Shown here in pieces: positions 37,734-49,276 of a stretch of DNA of 64,000 nucleotides. A program made the position numbers and the translations under genes. Numbering within the stretch: position 1 is the stretch's first letter; every line of letters starts with the position of its first letter. The notes under the pieces are model-generated. The model saw only the letters and a list, made by a program, of their open reading frames with translations, made no database searches and was not told the origin of the DNA. The stretch comes from Saccharothrix saharensis (GTDB taxonomy: Bacteria > Actinomycetota > Actinomycetes > Mycobacteriales > Pseudonocardiaceae), in NCBI RefSeq assembly GCF_006716745.1, contig NZ_VFPP01000001.1, forward strand, positions 3,410,001 through 3,474,000, given 5' to 3'.

Positions 37734-38360
37734 TCAAGAGGTCAAGCCGAAATGGTCGGACACTTCGGTGGCGATGGTTTCGGCGTCTTGTGTCCCGTCC
37801 ACTTCGAGGACGCGGATGCCCAGTCGGCGGGCTTGGGTGACGCAGTCCTCGGCGATCAGGCGGTCGCGTTCGAGGCGGTTGCGTTGGGCCAGGTCCGGGT
37901 CGCTGACCTCGTGGGAGAGGCGGGAGGCGCGCGGGAGGACGGTGGCTTGGTGGTGGCGGAAGTCGTCCGTGGGGACCATGACGACCATCTGGTTGCGGGA
38001 TGTCATGATCGGGGCGACCAGGTCCGGGCGGAGGCCCCAGCCCTCGGCGATGATCGGACGGCCGGAGAACAAGCCGCGCAGGTCGTCCAGCGCCCATTCG
38101 AAGCGGATCGGGAAGTGGTCGATGACCCACGCCGCTGTTTCGGCCGGGGTATTGGTGACGTAGGCGGTTTCCGCGCCGAGCAGGGGGACGTTGTTGGCGG
38201 TCCGCCGGTCCAGATGGCCGCGGGCGTCGTGGTAGTCGTAGTGGTACGCCGTCATTCCGTGGCGGACGGCCAGGATTCGGGCCACGGTGCTCTTGCCGGC
38301 CCACTGGCCGCCGGTGATCCACAGAGCCTGGCCCAACGTGCCGAACGGATCCCAGGTCAC
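37734..38360 (-). CDS. P-loop kinase-like protein
   Basis: 208 aa from GTG 38360, picked because a start further upstream would overlap the divergent VOC gene. P-loop ITGGQWAGKST (about 12-22), later IIAEGWGL (Walker-B-like) and a lid region rich in Arg. Looks like a small-molecule or nucleoside kinase-type ATPase; the substrate is unknown. The start is 14 bp from the divergent VOC start, so transcripts are probably leaderless. Confidence 0.65.
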   Translation of the reverse strand: MTWDPFGTLGQALWITGGQWAGKSTVARILAVRHGMTAYHYDYHDARGHLDRRTANNVPLLGAETAYVTNTPAETAAWVIDHFPIRFEWALDDLRGLFSGRPIIAEGWGLRPDLVAPIMTSRNQMVVMVPTDDFRHHQATVLPRASRLSHEVSDPDLAQRNRLERDRLIAEDCVTQARRLGIRVLEVDGTQDAETIATEVSDHFGLTS

Positions 38361-38374
38361 CTCATGATGGAACC

Positions 38375-38722
38375 ATGCGTCTGGACCAGATCGTGGTGGA
38401 TTGCCTCGACCCCGCACGGCTCGTGCGGTTCTGGGCGGGGTTGCTCGGTGGGGAGCCGGTGGACCGGGCGCACGGGTGGGCGCACGTCGTCCCGCCCGGC
38501 TGGCCGCGGCTGTCCTTCCAGCCGGTGCCGGAGGCCAAAGCGGTGAAGAACAGGCTTCACCTGGACGTCGACGTCGACGACATCGCTGCGGCGACGCAGA
38601 AGGCGGTCGGGCTCGGGGCGACGACCCGGGGTGCCGTGCAGACCGACGAGCAGGGCAGCTTCCAGGTGATGCTCGACCCCGCGGGCAACGAGTTCTGCTT
38701 CGTCAAGGCACACGTGGGCTAG
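38375..38722 (+). CDS. VOC (glyoxalase-like) family protein
   Basis: 115 aa. Starts with the beta strand RLDQIVVDCLDPARLVRFWAGLLG and ends DPAGNEFCFVKA, the typical Glyoxalase_6 pattern. May bind a metal or a drug-like ligand; the reaction is unknown. The stop overlaps that of the tiny convergent membrane gene. Confidence 0.8.
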   Translation: MRLDQIVVDCLDPARLVRFWAGLLGGEPVDRAHGWAHVVPPGWPRLSFQPVPEAKAVKNRLHLDVDVDDIAAATQKAVGLGATTRGAVQTDEQGSFQVMLDPAGNEFCFVKAHVG

Positions 38723-38832
38723 GACGTCACGGCACGCCACAGCGCCTCGCCGAAGCGGATCGCCAGCACCACCATGAGGCAGCCGATGGCGAAGGTCACC
38801 AGGCATCTCACGATCACGCGCAGCTTCGTCAC
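38719..38832 (-). CDS. 37-aa single-helix membrane protein
   Basis: GTG at 38832, stop TAG at 38719-38721. Basic start VTKLRVIVR, a hydrophobic helix (about 11-25), then RFGEALWRAVTS. The shape is that of a small membrane protein, and it lies 31 bp after the downstream-reading isomerase-family gene. Plausible but without family support that I can check. Confidence 0.5.
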   Translation of the reverse strand: MTKLRVIVRCLVTFAIGCLMVVLAIRFGEALWRAVTS

Positions 38833-38863
38833 GCGGACAGTGTGCCCCGCGAACGACCGCGGA

Positions 38864-39583
38864 TCACCCGGTTGCGGCAGCAACGGCGGCACGCAGCGAC
38901 CGCACGGCGCCGACGTCACCCTCCACCGACACGCGCTCCTCCCCGACCCGCCCCCACAACCACAGATCGACGTCGGACGGCGAGCCGCTGACCACCGCCG
39001 CCGGGTCGGCACCGGGGCAGTAGTCCACGACCCCCTCGTGCAGCGCCACGGTCCACTCCCGGCCCGGCACGCGCAGCGTCACGGCTCGCCCGGACGTGTG
39101 CGCCCCGGGCGGCTGGTGGCAGCCCAGCCACAGCCGCAGCACCTCGTCGATGCCGTCCGCCGCCAACCCCGGCTCCAACGGCTCCACCGCACCCGCCGCG
39201 GCCTGCGCGTCGACCCGGTGCACGGCCGTCTCGTGCGCCATCCGCCGCACCCAGAACCCCAGCGTCCCGTCCCACGGGCACCACGTCGCCGCGGGCTCGC
39301 CCGCACGTGCCGGGTCCAGCGCGGCGATCAGCGACGCGACACCCTCCCGGTACCAGTCGAGGGGGTCGGCATCACCGGGCGGGAAGCCCCTGCCCGGCGG
39401 ACGTCCGCCTCGGGCGACCCACCGGGTCACCGTCCGGTGCACCGAGCCGACGTGCACGAGCAGGTCGCGGACCGTCATCCCCGGGCACGCCGGCACGTCA
39501 CGATCGTGTGGTGCGCGGGCGGCGGCGTCCGCCAAGGCCTCCGCTTCGGCGTGGAGTGCGCCGGCCAACGAGTGGGCGTCCAT
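38864..39583 (-). CDS. Mycothiol-dependent maleylpyruvate isomerase-family protein
   Basis: 239 aa. The DinB-like N-domain has HVGSVHR (about 44-50) and RRMAHETAVHRVDA (about 119-132), the three-His metal site of the MDMPI family. The C-terminal MDMPI_C domain ends at the stop. Members use mycothiol or act as thiol-transferases. True substrate unknown. Confidence 0.85.
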   Translation of the reverse strand: MDAHSLAGALHAEAEALADAAARAPHDRDVPACPGMTVRDLLVHVGSVHRTVTRWVARGGRPPGRGFPPGDADPLDWYREGVASLIAALDPARAGEPAATWCPWDGTLGFWVRRMAHETAVHRVDAQAAAGAVEPLEPGLAADGIDEVLRLWLGCHQPPGAHTSGRAVTLRVPGREWTVALHEGVVDYCPGADPAAVVSGSPSDVDLWLWGRVGEERVSVEGDVGAVRSLRAAVAAATG

Positions 39584-39666
39584 CCGCGCAGCATCGCGGA
39601 ACGACCCGCCGGGGTGCGACCCCCAATTCGATCGCGCGCGGCCGGAGACCGGCGTATGAACGTGGC

Positions 39667-40875
39667 ATGGCGCTCACCCTCCGCACCCTCACCGCCGACG
39701 ACCTCGCGGAATTCCAGCGGGTCGTCAACGCCTCGTTCCTCTCCGACAGCGTCGAGGACCAGCTCGAACGGTGGCGTGGCCTGTTCGAGCCGGAACGGCA
39801 CCACGCCGTGTTCGACGGCGACGAGCTGATCGGCGGCGGTGGCATCCAGACCCGCGAGATCACCCTGCCCGGAGCCGGCCCGCAGCCCGTCGCGGCGGTC
39901 ACGTCGGTGGGTGTGAAGCCGGGCCATCGACGGCGCGGCGTGCTCACGCGCGTGATGCGGGCGCAGCTGCACGGCCTGCACGAAGAGGGCCGTGAGGCGA
40001 TCGCCGCGCTCTGGGCGTCGGAAGCGGCGATCTACCCCCGGTTCGGCTACGGGCTCGCGGCCGAGTTCGCCCGGCTGGAGGTGCCGCGCGGCGCGGAGTT
40101 CCACCCCGGTGTCTCGGTCGACGGCGAACGGCTGCGCGAGGTGTCGCGGGACGAGGCCATGCCGGCCATGAAGGCCGTGTACGACGACGTGAGGCCGGGC
40201 CGGACGGGGTGGCTGAGCCGCCTGGACGCCGCGTGGGAGCACCAGTTCGCCGACACCGAGCGCGACCGCGACGGGCTGAGCGCCTACCACTACGTGCTGC
40301 ACCCGCAGGGCTACGCGGTCTACCGGATCAAGCACGACTGGCGGGAACGCGGCCCGCGCAACGAGCTGCACGTGCGGGAGATCGCGGCGCGCACCGACGA
40401 GGCGTACGCGGCGCTCTACCGGTACCTGCTGGACGTCGACCTGGTCGGCGAGGTGAAGTCCTACACCGCGTCGGACGACCCGGTCGTCCACCTGCTGGAC
40501 GACGTGCGGCTCGCGTTGCGCGGCCGGTCGGACGCGCTGTGGGTGCGGGTCGTGGACGTCGACCGGGCGCTCACCCAGCGCCGCTACAACTCCGACGTGG
40601 ACGCCGTGCTGGAGGTGTCGGACGGGTTCTGCCCGTGGAACGCGGGCCGGTGGCGGTTCACCGTGAAGGACGGCACGGCGACCGTGCACCGGGTGGACGA
40701 TGCGCCGGACCTCGTGCTGGACGTGCAGGCGTTGGGCGCGGCGTACCTCGGTGGGACGAGGCTGGCGATGCTGGCCCGCGCCCAACGGGTGAGTGAGGTC
40801 ACCGAGGGTGCGCTGAACGCCGTGTCACATGCGCTTTTGGGTGATCGGGAGCCCCACTGCCCGGAGGTGTTCTGA
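39667..40875 (+). CDS. Eis-like GNAT N-acetyltransferase
   Basis: 402 aa, the full length of the Eis family: an N-terminal GNAT domain (VTSVGVKPGHRRRGVLTRVM, about 79-98, is the acetyl-CoA loop), a second GNAT-like domain and a C-terminal SCP2-type domain ending in carboxylate Phe (PEVF). IYPRFGYG is characteristic. Eis enzymes acetylate aminoglycosides or lysines at several positions, so a role in drug resistance is possible (inference). Confidence 0.9.
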   Translation: MALTLRTLTADDLAEFQRVVNASFLSDSVEDQLERWRGLFEPERHHAVFDGDELIGGGGIQTREITLPGAGPQPVAAVTSVGVKPGHRRRGVLTRVMRAQLHGLHEEGREAIAALWASEAAIYPRFGYGLAAEFARLEVPRGAEFHPGVSVDGERLREVSRDEAMPAMKAVYDDVRPGRTGWLSRLDAAWEHQFADTERDRDGLSAYHYVLHPQGYAVYRIKHDWRERGPRNELHVREIAARTDEAYAALYRYLLDVDLVGEVKSYTASDDPVVHLLDDVRLALRGRSDALWVRVVDVDRALTQRRYNSDVDAVLEVSDGFCPWNAGRWRFTVKDGTATVHRVDDAPDLVLDVQALGAAYLGGTRLAMLARAQRVSEVTEGALNAVSHALLGDREPHCPEVF

Positions 40876-40937
40876 CCGTTTCGGGAACCTCGGCCCGGCA
40901 CGGGGCGTTTTCCGGGCATCAAGCACCGGGAGGGTTG

Positions 40938-41699
40938 ATGACCACCACGATCGTGTTGCTCGTGCTGTTGGTCCTGGCGGGCGCCATCTGGTATTCCGCC
41001 CGCTCCGCCGCCGAGAAGCGCCGCCGTGAGCTGGAGGACGCCCAGGCCGAGGCGCGCCGCTGGGTGGAGCGCCTGGGCGGCCAGGTCATGAACCTGACCG
41101 GCACGGACGTGGCCTCGCAGCAGGCGCTGGCGGACGCTTCCGAGCGGTTCACCGCGGCCGGGTCGCAGATGGAGCAGGCGCGCACGGTGGAGCAGTGCCG
41201 CCTGGTCACGCAGACCGCGATGGAGGGCCTGTACTACGTGCGGGCCGCGCGCGTCGCGATGGACCTCGACCCGGGCCCCGAGCTGCCCGACCTCACCGGT
41301 CAGGGCCGGGCGGGCAAGGTGTCGGAGGAGCGTGACGTCACGGTGGAGGGCCACCGGTACGTCGCCTCGCCGCGGCCGGGTTCGCACACGCCGCACTACT
41401 ACCCCGGTGGTGTGGTGGCGGGCCGTCCGGTGCCGCAGGGCTGGTACTCCGAGCCGTGGTGGAAGCCCGCGCTGGTCGCGGGTGCGTGGGGCTTCGGCTC
41501 GATGCTGCTGTTCAGCGCGATGTTCTCGGGCATGGTCGGCGTGCCGGCGGCCGTGGCGGCCGAGGACCCGGGCGGCGACGGTGGCGATGGCGGCGACGCC
41601 GCCGACGGTGGTGACGCGGGCGGTGACGCCGGCGGCGACTACGGCGGTGACTTCGGCGGCGACTACGGCGGCGGCGACTTCGGCGGGTTCGACATCTGA
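40938..41699 (+). CDS. Membrane protein with Gly/Asp-rich tail
   Basis: 253 aa from ATG 40938 (GGGAGGG ahead). N-terminal membrane helix (1-19), a helical region rich in Ala, Arg and Glu (about 22-105), a linker with HYYPGG, a second membrane stretch (about 180-205), and a low-complexity tail of GGD repeats (about 211-254). Resembles DUF1542/membrane-scaffold-like proteins of actinomycetes; function unknown. Confidence 0.7.
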   Translation: MTTTIVLLVLLVLAGAIWYSARSAAEKRRRELEDAQAEARRWVERLGGQVMNLTGTDVASQQALADASERFTAAGSQMEQARTVEQCRLVTQTAMEGLYYVRAARVAMDLDPGPELPDLTGQGRAGKVSEERDVTVEGHRYVASPRPGSHTPHYYPGGVVAGRPVPQGWYSEPWWKPALVAGAWGFGSMLLFSAMFSGMVGVPAAVAAEDPGGDGGDGGDAADGGDAGGDAGGDYGGDFGGDYGGGDFGGFDI

Positions 41700-41700
41700 G

Positions 41701-42504
41701 TCAGGCGGGCTGGCAGGTGGGGCACCAGTACAGGTTGCGGCCGGCCAGCTCCGCGGCGGCCACGGGCGTGCCGCAGACCAGGCACGGTTGACCGGTGCGG
41801 CGGTAGACGTAGACCTCGCCGCCGTGCCGGTCCTGGCGTGGCGCGCGGCCGGTGACCTCCGGCAGGTGCTCGGGCCGCACGGTGTCGATGCGCCCGACCT
41901 TCACGCCCGCGCGCATGAGCACGACCAGGTCGGACCACAGGTCGTCCCACAACGCCCGGTCGACCCGGTTGCCGGGCACGAGCGGGTGCACGCCGTGCCG
42001 GAACAGCACCTCGGCGCGGTAGACGTTGCCGACGCCCGCGAGCACGGTCTGGTCCATCAGCAGCACGGCGATGGACTGGCGGGACCGGGCCACACGCGCG
42101 AAGGCGAGGTCGGGTTTCGCGTCACGGCGCAGCGGGTCCGGGCCGAGGCGGGCGCGCAGCGCGGCCACCTCGACGTCGGTGAGGACCTCGCACCGGGTGG
42201 GGCCGCGCAGGTCCGTCCAGTGGGTGGGCCCGGCCAGCCGCATCCGCACCTGGCCGACCGGCTCGGTCACCGGGTGCGGCCACTCGGTGAACGTGCCGTA
42301 GAGGCCCAGGTGGACGTGCACGGTCGCGTCCGGCCCGTAGACGTGGAACAGGTGCTTGCCGTGCGCCTCGGCGCGTTCGAGCAGTCGACCGTCCACGAGG
42401 GACGCCGGGAACCTGCCCTGCGGGCTCGACACCCGGACGGTCGAGCCCGCGTACCGGCGCTGGTGCAGCTTCGCCAGGCGGTGCAGCGTGTGACCTTCGG
42501 GCAT
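41701..42504 (-). CDS. nei2: Formamidopyrimidine/endonuclease VIII-type DNA glycosylase
   Basis: 267 aa. N-terminal MPEGHTLHRLA with the catalytic Pro-1/Glu-2 of the Fpg/Nei family (GH in place of PE after it marks the Nei side), an H2TH region with LLMDQTVLAGVGNVYRAE, and a C-terminal zinc finger CxxC...CxxC (CLVCG, CPTC). Removes oxidised bases. The start overlaps the rpiB stop (TAATG). Same neighbour as in M. tuberculosis. Confidence 0.92.
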   Translation of the reverse strand: MPEGHTLHRLAKLHQRRYAGSTVRVSSPQGRFPASLVDGRLLERAEAHGKHLFHVYGPDATVHVHLGLYGTFTEWPHPVTEPVGQVRMRLAGPTHWTDLRGPTRCEVLTDVEVAALRARLGPDPLRRDAKPDLAFARVARSRQSIAVLLMDQTVLAGVGNVYRAEVLFRHGVHPLVPGNRVDRALWDDLWSDLVVLMRAGVKVGRIDTVRPEHLPEVTGRAPRQDRHGGEVYVYRRTGQPCLVCGTPVAAAELAGRNLYWCPTCQPA

Positions 42505-42971
42505 TACGGCAGGGCCGGCGCCTCGCCGGTGCGCTCGTACTCGCTGAGGATGCCGATCCGGCGGGCGTGCCGCTCCTGGCCGGAGAACGGGGTGGCGAGG
42601 AAGGCCTCGACGATCGCGAACGCCTCCTCGGTGGTGTGCATGCGACCGCCGATGCCGATGAGCTGGGCGTCGTTGTGCTCGCGGGCCAGCTTCGCGGTCT
42701 CGACGCTGTAGGCGAGCGCGGCACGCGCGCCGGGCACCTTGTTCGCCGCGATCTGCTCGCCGTTGCCGGAACCGCCGATGACGACGCCCAGGCTGCCCTC
42801 GTCCGCGACGACGCGGCGGGCCGCCTCGATGCAGAACGGCGGGTAGTCGTCCTCCGCGTCGTACACGGCGGGCCCGACGTCGACCACCTCGTGGCCCGCG
42901 TCGGTCAGGTGCTTGACGAGGTGGGTCTTCAGCTCGAAGCCCGCGTGGTCCGATCCCAGGTAAACGCGCAC
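42504..42971 (-). CDS. rpiB: Ribose-5-phosphate isomerase B
   Basis: 155 aa from GTG 42971. YLGSDHAGFELK (about 4-15), DVGPAVYDAEDDYP, VIGGSGNGEQIAANKVPGARA and the closing helix define RpiB. Interconverts ribulose- and ribose-5-phosphate. Translationally coupled to nei2. Confidence 0.95.
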   Translation of the reverse strand: MRVYLGSDHAGFELKTHLVKHLTDAGHEVVDVGPAVYDAEDDYPPFCIEAARRVVADEGSLGVVIGGSGNGEQIAANKVPGARAALAYSVETAKLAREHNDAQLIGIGGRMHTTEEAFAIVEAFLATPFSGQERHARRIGILSEYERTGEAPALP

Positions 42972-42998
42972 GTCAGCAAGTCTGCCATCCTTGGCCGG

Positions 42999-43736
42999 GT
43001 GTTCGGACAAGAGGGTTCCCGGCTGCGGCTGGAATGGGGCTCGGAGGGGGTTGCCGCGCTCGGGGAGCAGTGCGCGGTGCTCGTGGTCGTGGACGTGCTG
43101 TCGTTCTCGACGGCCGTGGACGTGGTGGTGGCGCGAGGCGGGTCGGTGCGGCCGGTGCACTGGGCGGATCGTGCTTCGGCGGCGCGGCCGGCCGACCCGT
43201 CGTGGACGTTGCGGCCGTCGTCGCTGGTGTCGGTGCCGGCCGGGGCGGAGTTGGAGCTGGCTTCGGCGAACGGCGCGACGTTGTGCTCGGTGGCGGCTTC
43301 GACCGGGGCGGTCGTCCTGGCGGGGTGCCTGCGCAACGCGCGGGCGGTCGCGGCGGCGGCCCGGGAGTTGGCGGCGGGCGGGCCGATCGGCGTCGTGCCC
43401 GCCGGTGAGCGCTGGGGCGTGACCATCACCGCCGACGCGGACGCCGGGCCGTTGCGGCCGGCGGTCGAGGACCTGTTGGGCGCGGGGGCGGTGATGTCGT
43501 CGCTGTTGGGTTACGGCTCGGCTTCGGTCGAGGCCGCCGTGGCCGCGGAAATGTACGCGTGGGCGTCGGTGGAAGACATTCTTCACGGTTGCGTCTCCGG
43601 CCGCGAGCTCATTGCCGAGGGCCACGCCGGTGACGTGGCCCTCGCCTCCCAGGTGAATGTCAGCACCGCCGTTCCGCGCCTGACCGACGGTGTTCTCCGC
43701 GATTGGTCAGTCGCCGACCCGGTCGTAGCGCAGTGA
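42999..43736 (+). CDS. 2-phosphosulfolactate phosphatase (ComB) family protein
   Basis: 245 aa from GTG 42999. VVVDVLSFSTAVDVVVARGG (about 32-51), SANGATLCSVA, LAGCLRNARAVA and VIPAGERW-like GVVPAGERWG match ComB. In methanogens it is on the coenzyme M path; in actinomycetes the role is unknown. Divergent from rpiB by 27 bp. The end overlaps the next convergent gene by 30 bp. Confidence 0.85.
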   Translation: MFGQEGSRLRLEWGSEGVAALGEQCAVLVVVDVLSFSTAVDVVVARGGSVRPVHWADRASAARPADPSWTLRPSSLVSVPAGAELELASANGATLCSVAASTGAVVLAGCLRNARAVAAAARELAAGGPIGVVPAGERWGVTITADADAGPLRPAVEDLLGAGAVMSSLLGYGSASVEAAVAAEMYAWASVEDILHGCVSGRELIAEGHAGDVALASQVNVSTAVPRLTDGVLRDWSVADPVVAQ

Positions 43737-44246
43737 CGTGTAGCCGGCGCCGTCGGAGTAGATCTGGGCGACGACGGCCGAACCGACGGCGTCGATCCGG
43801 CGGGCCTGCAACCGGATCGTCGTGGGCTCGTCCACGTGGATCAGCTCGCTGATCGGCGCGGTCTGGTTGCCCCCGGTCTGCCCGCCGCCGGCGTTGGAGT
43901 CGATGACCTGCTGGATCAGGCGTTCGCTCTGGGGGACGACGGTGTTGGTCGTGTCGTTCCACAACCTGGCGCTGATGTACGTGTTCACCGCCGGCACCCC
44001 GGACAGGCGTCCGCGCACGTCGGCGTCGAGTTCGTAGGTGCCGGCGAACGGCAGCGTCACGACCAGGGGCGTTGCCGTCCAGACCCCGGCCGGCAGGTCG
44101 ACCTGCGTGCCCAGGTGCGCGATCCCCTGATCGGCCGAGGCGGCGGGCTGCGCGGAACCGACGTCGTGCTGGGTGAGGACGCCGGCCGCCGTGAGCGCGA
44201 CAACCGCGCCGACAACGGCCAAGGACGTGCGGAATTGCTTCATCAT
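43707..44246 (-). CDS. Secreted protein of unknown function
   Basis: 179 aa from ATG 44246 with GGGGAGC ahead. Signal peptide about 1-28 (SAQ cleavage). The mature part is beta-rich (PFAGTYELDADVRG, YISARLWND, TTIRLQARRID), like a jelly-roll or C1q-like extracellular domain. Not otherwise recognised. Confidence 0.65.
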   Translation of the reverse strand: MMKQFRTSLAVVGAVVALTAAGVLTQHDVGSAQPAASADQGIAHLGTQVDLPAGVWTATPLVVTLPFAGTYELDADVRGRLSGVPAVNTYISARLWNDTTNTVVPQSERLIQQVIDSNAGGGQTGGNQTAPISELIHVDEPTTIRLQARRIDAVGSAVVAQIYSDGAGYTSLRYDRVGD

Positions 44247-44400
44247 TCGCTCCCCGCTGGAATGAGTGATTGGTCGCGCGGGCTGCCCGGAAACAGTGAT
44301 CGATTCCCGAGAATTCCCCCGTGCAGACCTCAGCGTAGGACCGGATGCAGTCGACGACGATAGGCCGTAAGCATGAAGCACCCAAGGCGCAGAAATGCGG

Positions 44401-45756
44401 TCAGCGCTGGATCGACTTCAGTTCGGTGAACTCGTCCAGGCCGTGCGCACCGAACTCGCGGCCGTTGCCGGATTGGCGGTAGCCGCCGAACGGGGCGCTG
44501 GTGTTGAACGCCGCGCCGTTGATGTCGACCTGGCCCGTGCGCAGGCGCTTGGCGACGGCGAGGGCCCGCGTCGGGTCGGCGGAGAAGACGGCGCCGCCGA
44601 GGCCGTAGATGGTGGAGTTCGCGATGCGCACGGCGTCGTCCTCGTCCGCGTACGGCATCACGGACAGCACCGGGCCGAAGATCTCCTCCTGCGCGATCAC
44701 CATGTCCGGGGCGACGTTGCCGAACACGGTCGGCGTGACGTGGAAGCCGCGGTCCAGGGGGCGGGACGGGCCGCCCAACGCGAGCTTGGCCCCTTCCGAG
44801 GTGCCGCGCGAGATGTAGTCGACGACGCGGTCGCGCTGGGCGGCCGAGACGGCGGGGCCCATGCGCGTCGAGGGCAGGGCCGGGTCGCCCGGCTCGTACT
44901 TGGCCGCGGCGGCGACCGCGATCTCCAACGCCTCGTCGTGCCGTGACGCGGGCACCAGCAAACGCGTCCACGCGCTGCACGCCTGGCCGTTGTTCATGTA
45001 CGCGTTGCCGACGCCGATCTTCACCGCCCGCGCCAGGTCGGCGTCGTCCAGCACGACGTTCGCCGACTTGCCGCCCAGCTCCAGCGCCACGCGCTTCACC
45101 GTCTCGGCGGCCAGCGCGGACACCCGCCGACCGGCCCGCGTCGAACCGGTGAACGACACCATGTCCACCATCGGGTGACTCGCCAACGCCTCGCCGACCA
45201 CCGGACCCGTCCCGTGGACGAGCGAGAACACACCCGGCGGGACACCCGCGTCGGACAGCACCGAAGCGAGCAGGTCGGCGGTCAGCGGAGCCAGTTCGCT
45301 CGGCTTGAGCACCACCGCGTTCCCCGCCGCCAGCGCGGGCACGACCTTGGCCACCATCTGCTGCAACGGGAAGTTCCACGGCGTGATGGCCGCGACCACC
45401 CCGATCGGCTCGCGCAGCACGAGCGAGTTCCCGATCTCCGACTCGCCGAGGCACCCGGCCTCCACCGCCTCGGCCACGCCGCGCGCGATGCCCACCGGGT
45501 TCGGCACCTGCACCCGCGACGCGAACGTGATGGGCGTGCCCATCTCCGTCGTCATGGTCGAGGCGAACTCGTCGGCCCGCGCCTCCAGCGCGTCGGCCAC
45601 CGCACGCACGATCGCCACCCGGGACTCCACCGAGGTCCGCGACCACGCCGGGAACGCGGTGTTCGCCCTGGTCACGGCCGCGTCCACGTCGCCGGGCGTG
45701 CCGGCGTGGACCGTGCCGACGACCTCTTCGGTGGCCGGGTTGACGACCTCGATCAC
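44401..45756 (-). CDS. Aldehyde dehydrogenase
   Basis: 451 aa NAD(P)-dependent enzyme. Catalytic Cys at about 260 (NNGQACSAWTR), Glu at about 221 (LELGGKSANVV) and the TPWNFP cofactor site at about 122. Shorter than many family members, but all core motifs are present. Substrate unknown. Starts 68 bp after the DsbA-like gene on the same strand. Confidence 0.9.
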   Translation of the reverse strand: MIEVVNPATEEVVGTVHAGTPGDVDAAVTRANTAFPAWSRTSVESRVAIVRAVADALEARADEFASTMTTEMGTPITFASRVQVPNPVGIARGVAEAVEAGCLGESEIGNSLVLREPIGVVAAITPWNFPLQQMVAKVVPALAAGNAVVLKPSELAPLTADLLASVLSDAGVPPGVFSLVHGTGPVVGEALASHPMVDMVSFTGSTRAGRRVSALAAETVKRVALELGGKSANVVLDDADLARAVKIGVGNAYMNNGQACSAWTRLLVPASRHDEALEIAVAAAAKYEPGDPALPSTRMGPAVSAAQRDRVVDYISRGTSEGAKLALGGPSRPLDRGFHVTPTVFGNVAPDMVIAQEEIFGPVLSVMPYADEDDAVRIANSTIYGLGGAVFSADPTRALAVAKRLRTGQVDINGAAFNTSAPFGGYRQSGNGREFGAHGLDEFTELKSIQR

Positions 45757-45824
45757 TGCGGACTCCCCGAGAACGGTGTGACACTCCAGAACAAAACCTG
45801 CCCAAGAGTGTCACACCGGGCGCG

Positions 45825-46448
45825 TCAGGAGAAGTCCAGTCCCCCGGTCCGGGTCCGCTTGAGCTCGAAGAAGTACGGGAAGCCCGCCAACGCCCGAGCG
45901 CCGTCGAACACCTTCACCGCGTCCTCGCCCCGCGGGATCTTGGTGAGCACGGGCCCGAAGAACGCCACGCCGTCGATGTGGATGGTGGGCGTGCCCACGT
46001 CCATGCCGACCGGGTCCATGCCGCGGTGGTGGCTGGCCCGCAGCTCCTCGTCGTGCTCGTCGGTGTGCGCGGCCGCGGCCAGCTCCGCCGGCAGCTTCAC
46101 GTCCTCCAGCGCCAGCTTGATGGCCTGGTCGTAGTCGCGATCGCGACCGAGCCCCTCGTTGTGGATCCGGGTGCCGAGCGCGGTGTAGAGGTCGCGCAGC
46201 ACGTCGTCGCCGTGCGCCTTGGCCGCCGCGATGGCCACCCGCACCGGGCCCCAGCCCCGGTCGAGCATCTCGCGGTAGTCGGCCGGCAGGTCGCGGCCCT
46301 CGTTGAGCACGGACAGGCTCATGACCCGGAAGTCGAGGTCGAGGTCGCGCTGCTTCTCCACTTCGAGGATCCACCGGGACGAGATCCACGCGAACGGGCA
46401 GATCGGGTCGAAGTAGAAGTCGACCTTCGTGCGTCCCTCTGTCGACAT
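45825..46448 (-). CDS. DsbA-like mycothiol-dependent nitroreductase (Rv2466c family)
   Basis: 207 aa thioredoxin fold with an inserted helical domain. The active site reads CPFA (Cys 17 in DPICPFAW), that is, the first Cys is kept and the resolving Cys of Rv2466c (CPWC) is Ala. cis-Pro is in VGTPTIHID. Cytoplasmic, no signal peptide. Position before pepN as in M. tuberculosis. Reduces quinones/nitro compounds with mycothiol in the known relative. Confidence 0.88.
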   Translation of the reverse strand: MSTEGRTKVDFYFDPICPFAWISSRWILEVEKQRDLDLDFRVMSLSVLNEGRDLPADYREMLDRGWGPVRVAIAAAKAHGDDVLRDLYTALGTRIHNEGLGRDRDYDQAIKLALEDVKLPAELAAAAHTDEHDEELRASHHRGMDPVGMDVGTPTIHIDGVAFFGPVLTKIPRGEDAVKVFDGARALAGFPYFFELKRTRTGGLDFS

Positions 46449-46669
46449 GCGGTGTTCCCTCCGTGGCTGTTCGTGAGCGGGTTCGCCGGGTGCGGCACCC
46501 CCATGGTGCTCAACCAGCCGACCGCGCGCAGTCTTCCCTCGGACGCCAGTCCACTTCCGGGCGTCCCACGTGATTGGATGCGACTGTCGTGTTCACCGAC
46601 TCGACACCCTTTCCCCGTTCCGACGACGTCGGCGTCGAGGTCCCGTGGCGCCGGCAGACGAGGTGACCA

Positions 46670-49231
<2,562 letters not shown>

Positions 49232-49245
49232 ACCGGGTGTGGCGC

Positions 49246-49276
49246 AACGGGGCGGCGCTTCAGGCGTCGCCCCGTT
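49246..49276. terminator. Bidirectional terminator between pepN and XRE gene
   Basis: 13-bp stem with one G-U pair (AACGGGGCGGCGC 49246-49258 with GCGTCGCCCCGTT 49264-49276), loop TTCAG. It overlaps the end of the convergent XRE gene. Confidence 0.75.
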
